In this document: in pieces, positions 17,051 to 25,241 of the stretch
Layout: each line of letters opens with the position of its first letter
Position numbering within the stretch: the first letter of the stretch is position 1
From: Treponema sp.
Lineage (GTDB): Bacteria > Spirochaetota > Spirochaetia > Treponematales > Treponemataceae
NCBI GenBank assembly: GCA_022510925.1
Contig: JAFLSO010000016.1
Location: forward strand, 1 to 42,233
Direction of reading: 5' to 3'
DNA: 42,233 nt
The notes under the pieces: model-generated
What the model was told of the DNA's origin: nothing
Databases searched by the model: none
What the model saw: the letters and a program-made list of their open reading frames with translations, nothing else
Program-made: the position numbers and the translations under genes

Positions 17051-18991
17051 TTACTCCTTAAAAAAATTTACAGTCCTCACCTTTTCAGCCTTGAACTCTC
17101 CGGGAACAAGCAGGGAAATCATCCTGCCGTGAACCCGGCATTTTGTGTGAAAAGACTCAGGCTCCACCTTATTCAATTCCACCGAATCTTCTAAAGCGTA
17201 ACCCCCGGACATTATTGCCACCACATCATACACGCCGTCCGCAGGAAGCACCTGCATGCTTTCCTCGCATGACGCCGCGAACCACCGCGAATCCTCCTCA
17301 TGCCATGAAAGATTTGCGGCATAGAACGAGAACGGCCGCCCCAGCATTTTCTGCGCCGACCAGAAATCCGCCCTCATGACAGCCCCGCGTATCGCTGACG
17401 AGCTTATGCGTCCGCCGTCAAAATCCGCGCCGCTGACATCAGGCACGGTCTCCACAACGAATCCTTTCCGCAGGGAAAGCTCCTTTATGGAGTCCATGTC
17501 CATGGAGCCGTTGTGCCCGCAGCGGAAATCCTTTCCCTCCGCCAGAAACCTCATGCCACAGAAAGACCGCAGGGTTTCCATAAAAGAGGTTCCGTCCATT
17601 TTACTAAAATCGGGAGAAAAGTCAATTACCACCACGAACGCCATTCCTTTCTCCGCGAAAAGCTCCAGCTTCTGCTCCAGCACGGTAAGCTCGCCGTCCC
17701 AGTCATCTTGCAGAAGTTTTTTGGCGGAGGATCTGAATGTCACCGCTCCGGGAACAAGGCCGTTTTTCTCTGCGTGGGAAACGACGCTCTGTATCAGGGA
17801 GCTGTGGCCCAGGTGCATTCCGTCAAAGCTTCCCACCGTAAGCGCCGTTCCGCGCGATATCCATTCTGCGGGGAATGACGGAGTGAGTATGTCCTGCCAT
17901 AAAAAAACACGGGTCTTTCTTTCGGCAGGCTTTGCGGGAACCACGAACCCGTAGCGGGGCCTGCCCTCTTCGCGCCGGACCACGCCCGCGAAACCGCCGT
18001 CTGAGTAAAACACAGCGGCCTCGTTCTTATTCCTGAGCTCTTCGTCAATCGCAACGGGTGCCTGCTGAACGGGAGCGAACATCCTCCAGCTGAGCGGACG
18101 CCCGTTCTGATAAGCGCGCTCGTACTCCGGAAGAAGGCGCTCGCACGTAAGACCGCACTCTGCCGCGACACCGGGGGTAAAAGCCCTGAACGCGCCCCGT
18201 ATGCCAAGGAATTCCTCCTGCGTAAGAGAGTCCCTGGAATTCCTTGCGGCGCCTGACATAATGCGCGCGGAATTCTCCAGCGCATAGTCTATTGTCATGC
18301 AGGGCATGGCCTTTCCGCCCGCCGCATCATCCAGAGTGAACGGGCCCACCCGAGTCCTTCGCAGGGCGCACAGATATGAGACTGTGCCAAGCCTTGACGC
18401 GATGTCGCGCGCCAGGGCGCGTATGTAAGTTCCTTTGGAGCACTTTATCTCAAGCAGGGCATACGAGCAGGAATCATAAGCGGAGGGCTCCCGGAAATCC
18501 AGAAGACTGATGGTGTACACGAACACCTGCCGCGGCTCAAGCCTCACATTCCCGCCGCCACGCGCCACGTCGCTCGCCCTTTTCCCCGCCACATGGACCG
18601 CGCTGTAAACAGGCGGAACCTGCAGTATGGCGCCGGTGAACTCACTCAGAACGCCCAGGACCTGCGCCTCCGTAACTGACGGGCCTGACGCGCCCGGAGT
18701 GACCGTGGGGTCAAGGGTCTCAGTTCCTTTCCCGAAGCATATAACCGCCTGATATGTTTTTGTGAATGAAGTTATGTGCGGAACCAGATGAGTGAGGTTT
18801 CCTGTGAGCGCCACAAGAAGGCCCTCTGCGAAAGAGTCCAGTGTCCCCGTGTGGCCCACCTTGTCAGTGCCCAGGGATTTCTTTATGGCCCACAGAGATG
18901 AGAAGCTTGTGATGCCGGGCCGTTTCGCGTAAGGCACTATGCCCGTGGGAATCATGCCGTGCGGCGCAGCCTCAGTTCTCTTCCCGGACAT
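17051..18991 (-). CDS. TruB tRNA pseudouridine-55 synthase fused to RibF FAD synthetase domain
   Basis: One uninterrupted 646-residue frame. Residues about 13-345 are TruB: DKVGHTGTLDSFAEGLL with catalytic Asp52, KTYQAVICFG, and CSKGTYIRALARDI. Residues about 361-550 are the RibF adenylyltransferase: GSFDGMHLGH (387-396, the HxGH nucleotide-binding motif) and ISSSAIRGAV (530-539). The last 95 residues occupy the place of the riboflavin-kinase domain and keep LPADGVYDV, but lack the usual GFPTAN metal/ATP motif, so kinase activity is doubtful. TruB and RibF are normally separate proteins; to my recollection they are adjacent separate genes in Treponema pallidum. The start overlaps the rbfA end by 20 bp; Met at 18955 is an alternative. 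Confidence 0.88.
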   Translation of the reverse strand: MSGKRTEAAPHGMIPTGIVPYAKRPGITSFSSLWAIKKSLGTDKVGHTGTLDSFAEGLLVALTGNLTHLVPHITSFTKTYQAVICFGKGTETLDPTVTPGASGPSVTEAQVLGVLSEFTGAILQVPPVYSAVHVAGKRASDVARGGGNVRLEPRQVFVYTISLLDFREPSAYDSCSYALLEIKCSKGTYIRALARDIASRLGTVSYLCALRRTRVGPFTLDDAAGGKAMPCMTIDYALENSARIMSGAARNSRDSLTQEEFLGIRGAFRAFTPGVAAECGLTCERLLPEYERAYQNGRPLSWRMFAPVQQAPVAIDEELRNKNEAAVFYSDGGFAGVVRREEGRPRYGFVVPAKPAERKTRVFLWQDILTPSFPAEWISRGTALTVGSFDGMHLGHSSLIQSVVSHAEKNGLVPGAVTFRSSAKKLLQDDWDGELTVLEQKLELFAEKGMAFVVVIDFSPDFSKMDGTSFMETLRSFCGMRFLAEGKDFRCGHNGSMDMDSIKELSLRKGFVVETVPDVSGADFDGGRISSSAIRGAVMRADFWSAQKMLGRPFSFYAANLSWHEEDSRWFAASCEESMQVLPADGVYDVVAIMSGGYALEDSVELNKVEPESFHTKCRVHGRMISLLVPGEFKAEKVRTVNFFKE

Positions 18992-19367
18992 TTTCCGCTT
19001 CGCTCTCCGTCTCTTTAGCGGCGGCCTCCAGAGCGTCCAATTTCCGCACCATCTTGTAGCCGTCCTTCATGCTGAAGTCCGCGATAAACGTAAGTCTGGG
19101 GAATTTGTATGTGGAGAGTTTCTTTGATATAACGCCCTGGATGAAGCCAGCCGCGCTCTGAAGCCCCTCCGCGCCTCGGCGCACGGACTGGTCATCCATG
19201 AAAGATGAGACATATACTTTGGCGTAAGACAAGTCGGATGTGACCTCGACCCTGTTTATGGTGAGGAATTCGTTCACGCGCGGGTCCTTTATCTCATGGC
19301 GCAGAATCATCCCTGCTATCTCGCTCTGAAGCTGCTGTCCCAGCCTTGCAAGCCTGTACTGTCCCAT
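18972..19367 (-). CDS. rbfA: Ribosome-binding factor A
   Basis: A 131-residue RbfA, a KH-fold 30S maturation factor acting on the 5' helix of 16S rRNA. Visible family features are RLARLGQQLQSEIAGMILRHEIKDPR, the VEVTSDLSYAKVYVS strand-helix pair, and the C-terminal PRLTFIADFSMKDGYKMVRKLD. The acidic tail (ETESEAENVREEN) is longer than in E. coli. It starts 3 bp after infB and overlaps the truB-ribF gene. Confidence 0.95.
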   Translation of the reverse strand: MGQYRLARLGQQLQSEIAGMILRHEIKDPRVNEFLTINRVEVTSDLSYAKVYVSSFMDDQSVRRGAEGLQSAAGFIQGVISKKLSTYKFPRLTFIADFSMKDGYKMVRKLDALEAAAKETESEAENVREEN

Positions 19368-19370
19368 GCG

Positions 19371-22265
19371 CTACTCACCCTGCGCGCCGTTCTCTATGGC
19401 GGCCCTTGCTGCCTTCGCCGCTTTCCCGGCCTCCTTGGCGGCACGCTTCTCTGCCTCTCTTGCGGCCTCCTCCTCGGCGGCCTTGGCCTGCGCCGCCTCC
19501 TCACGCTCCTTGGCGGCTTTCTCCATCTGCGCGCGCTCGTCCACCAAAGCGGCTCCAAGCTTGCGCTTTATCTCCACGAATTCAAACACCTCAATCTGAT
19601 CGCCGGGCTGCAGATCCTGCCAGTTCTCAATTCCCAGACCGCACTCGTATCCTTCCTTGACCTCTTTCACATCGTCCTTGAAACGCTTAAGTGATGAGAC
19701 TTTGCCTGTGAATTTGACCACGCCGTCGCGGATTACGTTCACGCTGCTGGTCTTCTTAATGATGCCGCTAGTAACGTAGCAGCCTGCGATGAGCCCCACC
19801 TTAGGCACGCGGAATGTCTCCCGGACCTCAACATTGCCGGTGATCTCCTCCTTGGTGTCAGGCTGGAGCATGCCCTCCATGGCCTGCTGGATTTCCTCCA
19901 CGCACTTGTAGATGATGTTGTACTTACGTATCTCCACGCTCTCTTTGTCCGCGAGGAGCTTGGCCTTAGGAGTGGGCCGCACGTTAAACGCTATGATTAT
20001 GGCGTTGTCGTCCGATGCGGCCAGCGATACGTCGCTCTCATTTATGGCGCCGGCGCTTGAGTGTATGACAGTGACGCGTATCTCCGCGGTGGAAAGCTTC
20101 TCAAGGGAGAGCTTAAGCGCCTCTGCGGAGCCCTGCAGGTCCGCCTTGATTATGAGCTTGAGCTCCTTGACATCTTTCTGCTCTATGGTGGTGTAGAGGT
20201 TGTCGATGGTGACTTTCTGTACGTTCTTGGCATCCTTCAAGCGCTTCATCTCCTTGCGCTTGGCGGCATACAACTTGGCCTCTTTATCTGACTCCGTAAC
20301 CTGGAACGGGTCTCCCGCGTTAGGCATTCCCTCTATGCCCAGGACCTCCACCGGCATGGCGGGTCCTGCCTCCTTGACTTTGTTCCCGTGGTCATCGAAC
20401 ATGGCCCTGACACGGCCGCTGCAGACTCCCGCAACGAACGGGTCTCCCGGACGCAGAGTGCCCCTCTCCACCACCACAGTGGCGACAACTCCGCGGCCAT
20501 GGTCTATGCGGCTCTCAAGGACTTTTCCTTCCGCGCGGCAGTCGTACTGCGCCTTAAGCTCCAGCATCTCCGCCTGCACAAGGATGGCGTCCAGAAGCTC
20601 GTCTATGCCCTCGCGCTTTAGCGCTGATATGTTCACGTACTGGGTGTCTCCGCCCCACGCCTCGGGAGTAAGCCCCTGCTCTGAGAGCTGAGTCATCACC
20701 AGGTCAGGGTTCGCCTCGGGCTTATCGATTTTGTTAACGGCCACGATTATGGGGACCTTCGCGTCCTTCGCGTGGCTTATGGCCTCCAGAGTCTGCGGCA
20801 TAACGCCGTCATCCGCGGCCACCACCAGGACGACTATGTCCGTGACCTGCGCTCCGCGGGCGCGCATCATCGTGAACGCCTCGTGGCCCGGAGTATCCAG
20901 GAACGTTATCATGCCCTTGGGTGTGCTCACCTGGTACGCGCCTATCTTCTGCGTGATTCCGCCGGCCTCTCCCGCGACCACATTGGTGTTGCGGATGGCG
21001 TCCAGAGTCTTGGTCTTACCGTGGTCAACGTGGCCCATGACGGTGACTATGGGAGGACGTACCCTCACGGTCGCCGCGCTGCCCTCCTCGCCCGCTATTA
21101 TGGTCTCATCATAAAGGTTCACCAGATGAACCTCGCAGTTGTACTCGCTGGCAAGGATTGTGGCGGTGTCGCTGTCTATGACCTGGTTTATGTTCACCAT
21201 CATTCCCATGGTCATGAGCTTGGCGATTATCTCGTTGGCCTTAAGGTTCATTTTCTTGGCCAGATCCGCCACGGAGATGGTCTCAAAGATATCTATTTTG
21301 TCAGGAACCGCGCTGGTTATCACCTCTTTCTTGCGGTTCTGGTACAGCTCCTCCTCATCGAAGGCCTGCTCCTGGTCCTTGCGGTTATAAACCTGCTTCT
21401 TTCCTTTGAATGCTTTCTTTGCGGGAGCCTTGTTTCCCGCAAGCTGGGATGCGTCCCCGAACGTGGGGCGGACACCCATGCCGGGGCCACCGAAACCGGG
21501 TCTGGAACCCGCGCCGCCGAATCCGGGACGTCCGCCGCCCTGTCCGTAACCTGAGCGTCCTCCCTGACCGTTAAAGCCGGGGCGGCCGTTCTGCGAGTAG
21601 CCCTGCCTGTTTCCGGGTCCGCCGAAACCTGGCCTCGGACCTGAGCCGCCGTTGTATCCGCCGCGGTTTCCGTTATATCCTCCGGCACGCTCCCTGTTCT
21701 GGTATCCCTCGCGCGCCTGTGCTCCGGTGAATCCGCCGGAAGAGCCGTCGCGCCTGCCGTAGCCGGAATTATTGCCGTAGCGGTTTCTGGGACCGCCGCT
21801 TAAATTGCCCGCGCGCACGTTGGGCCGCACGCTCTGGAATGTTGAGACGGATGAGCCTCTCTGACCCGAGCTGAAAGACGGGCCTTTATCGTCGCGGGGA
21901 CGCGTGTCCTGTGGTTTTGAGGGCGCGCCGCGTACCTGGGAAGAGCGCTGCGTGTCATCGCGGGAATCCTGAGCGCTTACCGGTCTGGCCTCGCGACCTG
22001 AATCCGCCGGCTCTCCGGCAGGAGCGTTCTGCGGGGGCGTGACCTGCGATGCGGGCTGGGCGCCATCAGCAGAATGAGACGGCCCCTGCTCCGCGCTCTT
22101 TCTGGCGACCACATGAACATTGGAGCCGGGCTTGCGCTTTACGACCACGACTTTCTTTTTGGGCTGGGCCTCGCCTGTGCCGGCAGCCTGCGCGCCCTGA
22201 GCCTCAGGCTTCTTCTCTTTTTTGTTTAAAACAAATCCGGGCTTTCTTTCGGTTTCATCCGCCAT
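19371..22265 (-). CDS. infB: Translation initiation factor IF-2
   Basis: A 964-residue IF-2, the GTPase that positions fMet-tRNA on the 30S subunit. Residues 1-140 are charged and disordered, 146-270 are a Gly/Arg/Asn/Tyr/Phe-rich repeat region, about 305-385 the IF2-N helical domain ([21 protein letters not shown]), and 411-418 GHVDHGKT opens the G domain ([17 protein letters not shown]). Domains II-IV follow. The C-terminal 60 residues add a Lys/Ala/Glu coiled-coil-like tail after the normal [12 protein letters not shown] end, longer than usual. AGGAAGG precedes ATG 22265. It lies between nusA and rbfA in the conserved order. Confidence 0.97.
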   Translation of the reverse strand: MADETERKPGFVLNKKEKKPEAQGAQAAGTGEAQPKKKVVVVKRKPGSNVHVVARKSAEQGPSHSADGAQPASQVTPPQNAPAGEPADSGREARPVSAQDSRDDTQRSSQVRGAPSKPQDTRPRDDKGPSFSSGQRGSSVSTFQSVRPNVRAGNLSGGPRNRYGNNSGYGRRDGSSGGFTGAQAREGYQNRERAGGYNGNRGGYNGGSGPRPGFGGPGNRQGYSQNGRPGFNGQGGRSGYGQGGGRPGFGGAGSRPGFGGPGMGVRPTFGDASQLAGNKAPAKKAFKGKKQVYNRKDQEQAFDEEELYQNRKKEVITSAVPDKIDIFETISVADLAKKMNLKANEIIAKLMTMGMMVNINQVIDSDTATILASEYNCEVHLVNLYDETIIAGEEGSAATVRVRPPIVTVMGHVDHGKTKTLDAIRNTNVVAGEAGGITQKIGAYQVSTPKGMITFLDTPGHEAFTMMRARGAQVTDIVVLVVAADDGVMPQTLEAISHAKDAKVPIIVAVNKIDKPEANPDLVMTQLSEQGLTPEAWGGDTQYVNISALKREGIDELLDAILVQAEMLELKAQYDCRAEGKVLESRIDHGRGVVATVVVERGTLRPGDPFVAGVCSGRVRAMFDDHGNKVKEAGPAMPVEVLGIEGMPNAGDPFQVTESDKEAKLYAAKRKEMKRLKDAKNVQKVTIDNLYTTIEQKDVKELKLIIKADLQGSAEALKLSLEKLSTAEIRVTVIHSSAGAINESDVSLAASDDNAIIIAFNVRPTPKAKLLADKESVEIRKYNIIYKCVEEIQQAMEGMLQPDTKEEITGNVEVRETFRVPKVGLIAGCYVTSGIIKKTSSVNVIRDGVVKFTGKVSSLKRFKDDVKEVKEGYECGLGIENWQDLQPGDQIEVFEFVEIKRKLGAALVDERAQMEKAAKEREEAAQAKAAEEEAAREAEKRAAKEAGKAAKAARAAIENGAQGE
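21456..21830 (-). repeat. Gly/Arg/aromatic low-complexity region inside infB
   Basis: Codons for about residues 146-270 encode repeated short blocks such as [14 protein letters not shown] and GQGGRSGYG. The DNA is a degenerate tandem array of GG- and CCG-rich triplets. The amino-acid make-up (G, R, N, Y, F) is that of RGG/YGG-type RNA-binding disordered regions. Confidence 0.8.
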
Positions 22266-22280
22266 ACTGTAACGCCTTCC

Positions 22281-23741
22281 TTAGTCCTCTTCAAATACAA
22301 GCTCCACGCCGCACTTAGGACAGTGCTTCATGTCCAGTGTGATTTTTGCGCCGCAATCGGGGCAGAAGTATTCCTCTTCCGAATTCTCGGCCTCATCAGA
22401 CTCGTCCGCAAATTCCACATTCTCATTTATTATTTTACTAAGCGCCTCTATATCATCCGCGCTTATGCCCTCAACCTGCTGTGCGGTCCCGTCGTTCACG
22501 GCGTTGACGAACACCTCTATGTCGTCAAGGCCCGCGCTCTTAAGCAGGTCCGCGACCCTCTCGTCCACGCCGGGAAGCTGCGCCACCGTGGAGATGACGT
22601 CCTCTCCGGCATCCGCCGCCGCTCCGCCGAACAGCTCCTCCGCGGCACGGCGGGAGGTGTCGTTCTCGGTGAGGTCCATTCCGGCCACCTGCTCCTCGGT
22701 CTTGACATCTATGCTCCAGTCGCACAGACGGTTCGCAAGGCGCACGTTCTGCCCCTGCTTTCCTATGGCCAGGGAGAAGCCCTCGTCAGAGACTATGGCA
22801 AGCGCCTCGCGTTTCTCGGAGTCCAGTATGACCACCCTGCTCACCTGCGCGGGAGACAGAGCGTTGGCGATGAACGCGTGCGGGTCCTCGTCGTAGCGGA
22901 ACACGTCTATCTTCTCTCCCTCAAGCTCGCGTATCACGTTCTGTATGCGCTGACCTTTGAGGCCCACGCAGCTTCCCACGGGGTCAACACCGGCCTTGTT
23001 CGAGTACACCGCGATTTTGGTGCGGTATCCCGGCTCACGCACAATCTTGAACACGCCTATGGTCTTGTCCGCTATCTCGGGCACCTCAAGCTCCAGAATC
23101 TTCTCCACGAAGTCCGGGGAGGTGCGGCTGAGAACGAGCTGTATGCCGTTGTTCGTGCGCTTTATGTCCGTGATGAGCGCCTTTATGCGGTCATTCTTCT
23201 CATAGACCTCGCGCGGGCTCTGATACTTGCCGGGAAGCACGCCCTCAACTTTCCCGAGGTCCACGTAAATGCTTCCGTTATGCTCGCGCTGATAATATCC
23301 GATGATAATCTCGCCGACCTTGTCCTTGTACTCAGCGTAAAGATTATCCTTGAAGCTTTCGTTGAGGCCCTGGTGCGCGGTCTGCTTTCCGGTGGAGACG
23401 GCGGAGCGCTCCCATGTCTTGGGGTCCTCCAGAATGTCTATCTCGTCGCCCTCCTCGCATTCGGAGCTGAGCTTCAGCGCGTCCTCCAGCTCTATCTCAA
23501 GGCTGGGATCATAGACGCCGTCCACGATGGTCTTCCGTGAATAAACAAGCACGTCAGAAAGATCATCAGAGAACTTAACTATGCAGTTGTCGCACTGACC
23601 GTAAGTGCGCTTGTACGCCGCCTTTATGGCGTTCTCTATGGTTCTTTTTACGGACTCCTCGCTTACGCCCTTTGACTCCGTGACCGCGCGAATCTGATCC
23701 GCCATGGACTCCTTAACCTGAGCCGATGCTTTCTTTGGCAT
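22281..23741 (-). CDS. nusA: Transcription elongation/termination factor NusA with C-terminal zinc ribbon
   Basis: A 486-residue NusA, which binds RNA polymerase and modulates pausing, intrinsic termination and antitermination. In order: N-terminal polymerase-binding domain (about 1-130), S1 (GSIYVDLGKVEGVLPGKYQ), KH1/KH2 (VGSCVGLKGQRIQNV; LAIGKQGQNVRLANRL), a helix-hairpin-helix-like region (LPGVDERVADLLKSAGLDD to about 440) and, after an acidic linker, Cys460-x2-Cys463 and Cys474-x2-Cys477 forming a zinc ribbon. That ribbon is not part of the usual NusA. AAAGGGG lies 8 nt before the start. The operon leader contains an intrinsic terminator that NusA itself could act on. Confidence 0.95.
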   Translation of the reverse strand: MPKKASAQVKESMADQIRAVTESKGVSEESVKRTIENAIKAAYKRTYGQCDNCIVKFSDDLSDVLVYSRKTIVDGVYDPSLEIELEDALKLSSECEEGDEIDILEDPKTWERSAVSTGKQTAHQGLNESFKDNLYAEYKDKVGEIIIGYYQREHNGSIYVDLGKVEGVLPGKYQSPREVYEKNDRIKALITDIKRTNNGIQLVLSRTSPDFVEKILELEVPEIADKTIGVFKIVREPGYRTKIAVYSNKAGVDPVGSCVGLKGQRIQNVIRELEGEKIDVFRYDEDPHAFIANALSPAQVSRVVILDSEKREALAIVSDEGFSLAIGKQGQNVRLANRLCDWSIDVKTEEQVAGMDLTENDTSRRAAEELFGGAAADAGEDVISTVAQLPGVDERVADLLKSAGLDDIEVFVNAVNDGTAQQVEGISADDIEALSKIINENVEFADESDEAENSEEEYFCPDCGAKITLDMKHCPKCGVELVFEED

Positions 23742-23769
23742 TTTCAGTACCCCTTTTAACTCTGTTTTA

Positions 23770-24234
23770 CTAATGTAAAAATTTAGCTTTCGCTATATCG
23801 TCATAGGATTCTGTTCTTGAACCCTCACCTTCCACATCAAGCACTACGGACTTTGTGTCGGAGGAGACTATCCTTCCGCTGACCCAGTCGCCCTCGTTCC
23901 TGTCCCACACCCTGACGAGCCGTCCTGTGAACACGGCGAACTCCGCGGCGTTCTTTATGTTGCGCTCTATTCCGGGCGAGCCCACCTCCATGTAGATGTC
24001 GTCCTCGCTCCTGCCCAGAAGGACCGCAATCTTAGGAAGAAGCGCATGGTGCGCCCTGGAGCAGTCCGACACGCCTATGTCCCTGCCCGGATCCCCGGAC
24101 GCTATCACAGCGCTTACATGAAACGCGCCGGAACGCGGCACCACCTTAAGCTCCACCAGCGTATAGCCGAGGGCCTCCATCTCCGCGGAGCACTCGCTGA
24201 AATACGGTATGCTTTCCAATGCGGTGTATTCCAA
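23770..24234 (-). CDS. rimP: Ribosome maturation factor RimP
   Basis: A 154-residue RimP, needed for 30S assembly. ALGYTLVELKVVP and the signature MEVGSPGIERNIKN with RLVRVWDR identify the family. The frame can be extended to ATG 24276, but those 14 codons consist of a terminator hairpin and its T-tract and are unlike RimP. TTG 24234 gives a family-like N-terminal length with AAGG and CAGG motifs just upstream, so it is preferred; the start is less certain than the family. It is first in the operon, 28 bp before nusA, the usual bacterial order. Confidence 0.88.
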   Translation of the reverse strand: MEYTALESIPYFSECSAEMEALGYTLVELKVVPRSGAFHVSAVIASGDPGRDIGVSDCSRAHHALLPKIAVLLGRSEDDIYMEVGSPGIERNIKNAAEFAVFTGRLVRVWDRNEGDWVSGRIVSSDTKSVVLDVEGEGSRTESYDDIAKAKFLH

Positions 24235-24247
24235 AACAACCTGCCTT

Positions 24248-24274
24248 AAAAAAAAGGAGCCTTTGAGGGGCTCC
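24248..24274 (-). terminator. Intrinsic terminator/attenuator in the rimP-nusA operon leader
   Basis: On the minus strand GGAGCC (24274-24269), a 7-nt loop, GGCTCC (24261-24256) and eight T residues (24255-24248) form a textbook intrinsic terminator. It lies about 22 nt after the predicted transcription start and ends 13 nt before the TTG of rimP, so every transcript from the operon promoter must pass it. Confidence 0.8.
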
Positions 24275-24302
24275 ATCTTAAACTGTATTAAAATGTTAAT
24301 GC

Positions 24303-24331
24303 ACTATAGCAGTATGCGCGGATTGTGTCAA
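24303..24331 (-). promoter_or_regulatory. Consensus promoter of the rimP-nusA-infB-rbfA-truB/ribF-rpsO-pnp operon
   Basis: Minus strand TTGACA (24331-24326), exactly 17 bp, then TATAGT (24308-24303) preceded by TGC, an extended -10. Predicted +1 is an A near 24296. It is among the closest matches to consensus in the window. Confidence 0.8.
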
Positions 24332-24371
24332 GGGGAAAGCAGGAAAGGAAGCGGAGGGGAATGCGGGGGCA

Positions 24372-24386
24372 GTTCCGGCGCGGAAC
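24372..24386 (-). other. Hairpin downstream of the lipoprotein gene
   Basis: GTTCCG (24372-24377), a 3-nt loop and CGGAAC (24381-24386) pair perfectly, flanked by outer GGGGAAT/ATTCCCC complementarity. It sits about 30 nt after the lipoprotein stop on the minus strand and may end that transcript, though no T-run follows. Confidence 0.4.
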
Positions 24387-24415
24387 AAATGAAACGGAAT
24401 TCCCCGCACGGCATG

Positions 24416-24985
24416 CTACCAATTACGGGTGTATCTCCAAGTCACCGACTCATTATGACCAATACCAAGACCGGGGTAAAATTCATTATCGTACCAAACA
24501 CTATACTTCACCGTCAGCTCCGTATCACTGATTGTGCCAACCCGATTCTCCGTTTTTGTTCCCAGCCCCACAAGGCTCTCCGTATCAAAGTCGTACTGCT
24601 TAAGGCTGGTGAATGTGATTCCCCACGGCTCTTCGTTCACAGTCCCCTCAGTCTCTGCCTCTTCTTCACCCTCATTATCTTCACCCTCCCCGGCCTCAGA
24701 GGGCTTATCCAACTCTATGTACGTGCCTGTCTCGAACAGGGTGCCGTACATTCTGCTTTTTAACTCTTTGCCCATATATGTTCCGTATATGTAACGCTCA
24801 TAAGTGCCGTCATCATACAGCTGGTAGCGCTCATCGCACGAATCGCCCTTGTAATACGAAGTGTCCTTGTTTTTGTACTCCCTGTAGTTCTTGGGCGTGG
24901 CCTCGCATCCGGCAAGGATAAGTGGCACCAGCGCCAGAAGAAGCGCGGCTAAAGGGGCGGTGCGGCTGATTGGATTTTTGCTCAT
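24416..24985 (-). CDS. Predicted lipoprotein of unknown function
   Basis: A 189-residue protein starting at the Met that follows AGGAGG by 8 nt; an upstream in-frame start at 25012 is rejected because it would contain that site. Residues 1-27 form a lipoprotein signal (hydrophobic core, then ILAGC with lipidated Cys27). The mature part has two blocks rich in Tyr, Lys and Asp (YREYKNKDTSYYKGD; YQLYDDGTYERYIYGTYMG), an acidic low-complexity stretch at about 105-125 and a beta-rich C terminus ending TWRYTRNW. The strand-rich GTY/YDDG repeats suggest a lipocalin-like or META-like barrel, but the family is not recognised. It is last in the minus-strand accessory block. Confidence 0.65.
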   Translation of the reverse strand: MSKNPISRTAPLAALLLALVPLILAGCEATPKNYREYKNKDTSYYKGDSCDERYQLYDDGTYERYIYGTYMGKELKSRMYGTLFETGTYIELDKPSEAGEGEDNEGEEEAETEGTVNEEPWGITFTSLKQYDFDTESLVGLGTKTENRVGTISDTELTVKYSVWYDNEFYPGLGIGHNESVTWRYTRNW

Positions 24986-25012
24986 GGGATATGCCTCCTG
25001 GTCTAGGAACAA

Positions 25013-25052
25013 CTTTCCCCGCCGGGCGTTACAGTGCCGCCGGCGGGGAAAG
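25013..25052 (-). other. Perfect 13-bp hairpin between the GH16 and lipoprotein genes
   Basis: CTTTCCCCGCCGG (25013-25025) and CCGGCGGGGAAAG (25040-25052) are exact complements around a 14-nt loop. On the minus strand it is followed by TTGTTCC, a poor T-tract, so it is either a weak terminator for the GH16 gene or a leader structure before the lipoprotein ribosome-binding site. Confidence 0.6.
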
Positions 25053-25076
25053 GGGCCGAGCCGTTATGGGGCAGCT

Positions 25077-25241
25077 CTATTCTTGTGAGCTGGGTATAAT
25101 AACAAGGTCTTTTATCTGATTGCCCTGGGCATCATAGAAAGCCACGTCGTTAACAGTGACCACATAGTCCGCGCTGGGAACAGGGCAATTCAGGAAGAAA
25201 ATATATCCGTTAGATTTTCCTACATCCACATCGACGACCAC
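25077..25241 (-). pseudogene. Separated C-terminal tail of the GH16 protein, after an in-frame TAA
   Basis: Directly after TAA 25244-25242 the same frame stays open for 54 codons (VVVDVDVGKSNGYIFFLN ... VVTVNDVAFYDAQG ... PSSQE) and closes with TAG 25079-25077. These residues alternate hydrophobic and polar like beta-strands and continue the C-terminal beta-sandwich that the annotated protein breaks off. No start codon with a ribosome-binding site opens it. It reads as a nonsense-mutated end or as a readthrough extension. Confidence 0.7.

Noticed and set aside
17880-17920. Frameshift at a run of seven T/A near the TruB-RibF junction
   Set aside because: The residues on both sides of the run already belong to the RibF N terminus and read through in one frame, so the run does not create the fusion.
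22323-23540. 405-codon plus-strand frame opposite nusA
   Set aside because: Complete overlap with a clear NusA, no start signals, and no recognisable domain.
24235-24276. ATG 24276 as the rimP start
   Set aside because: The 14 extra codons are exactly a terminator hairpin and its T-tract, with no ribosome-binding site before the ATG.
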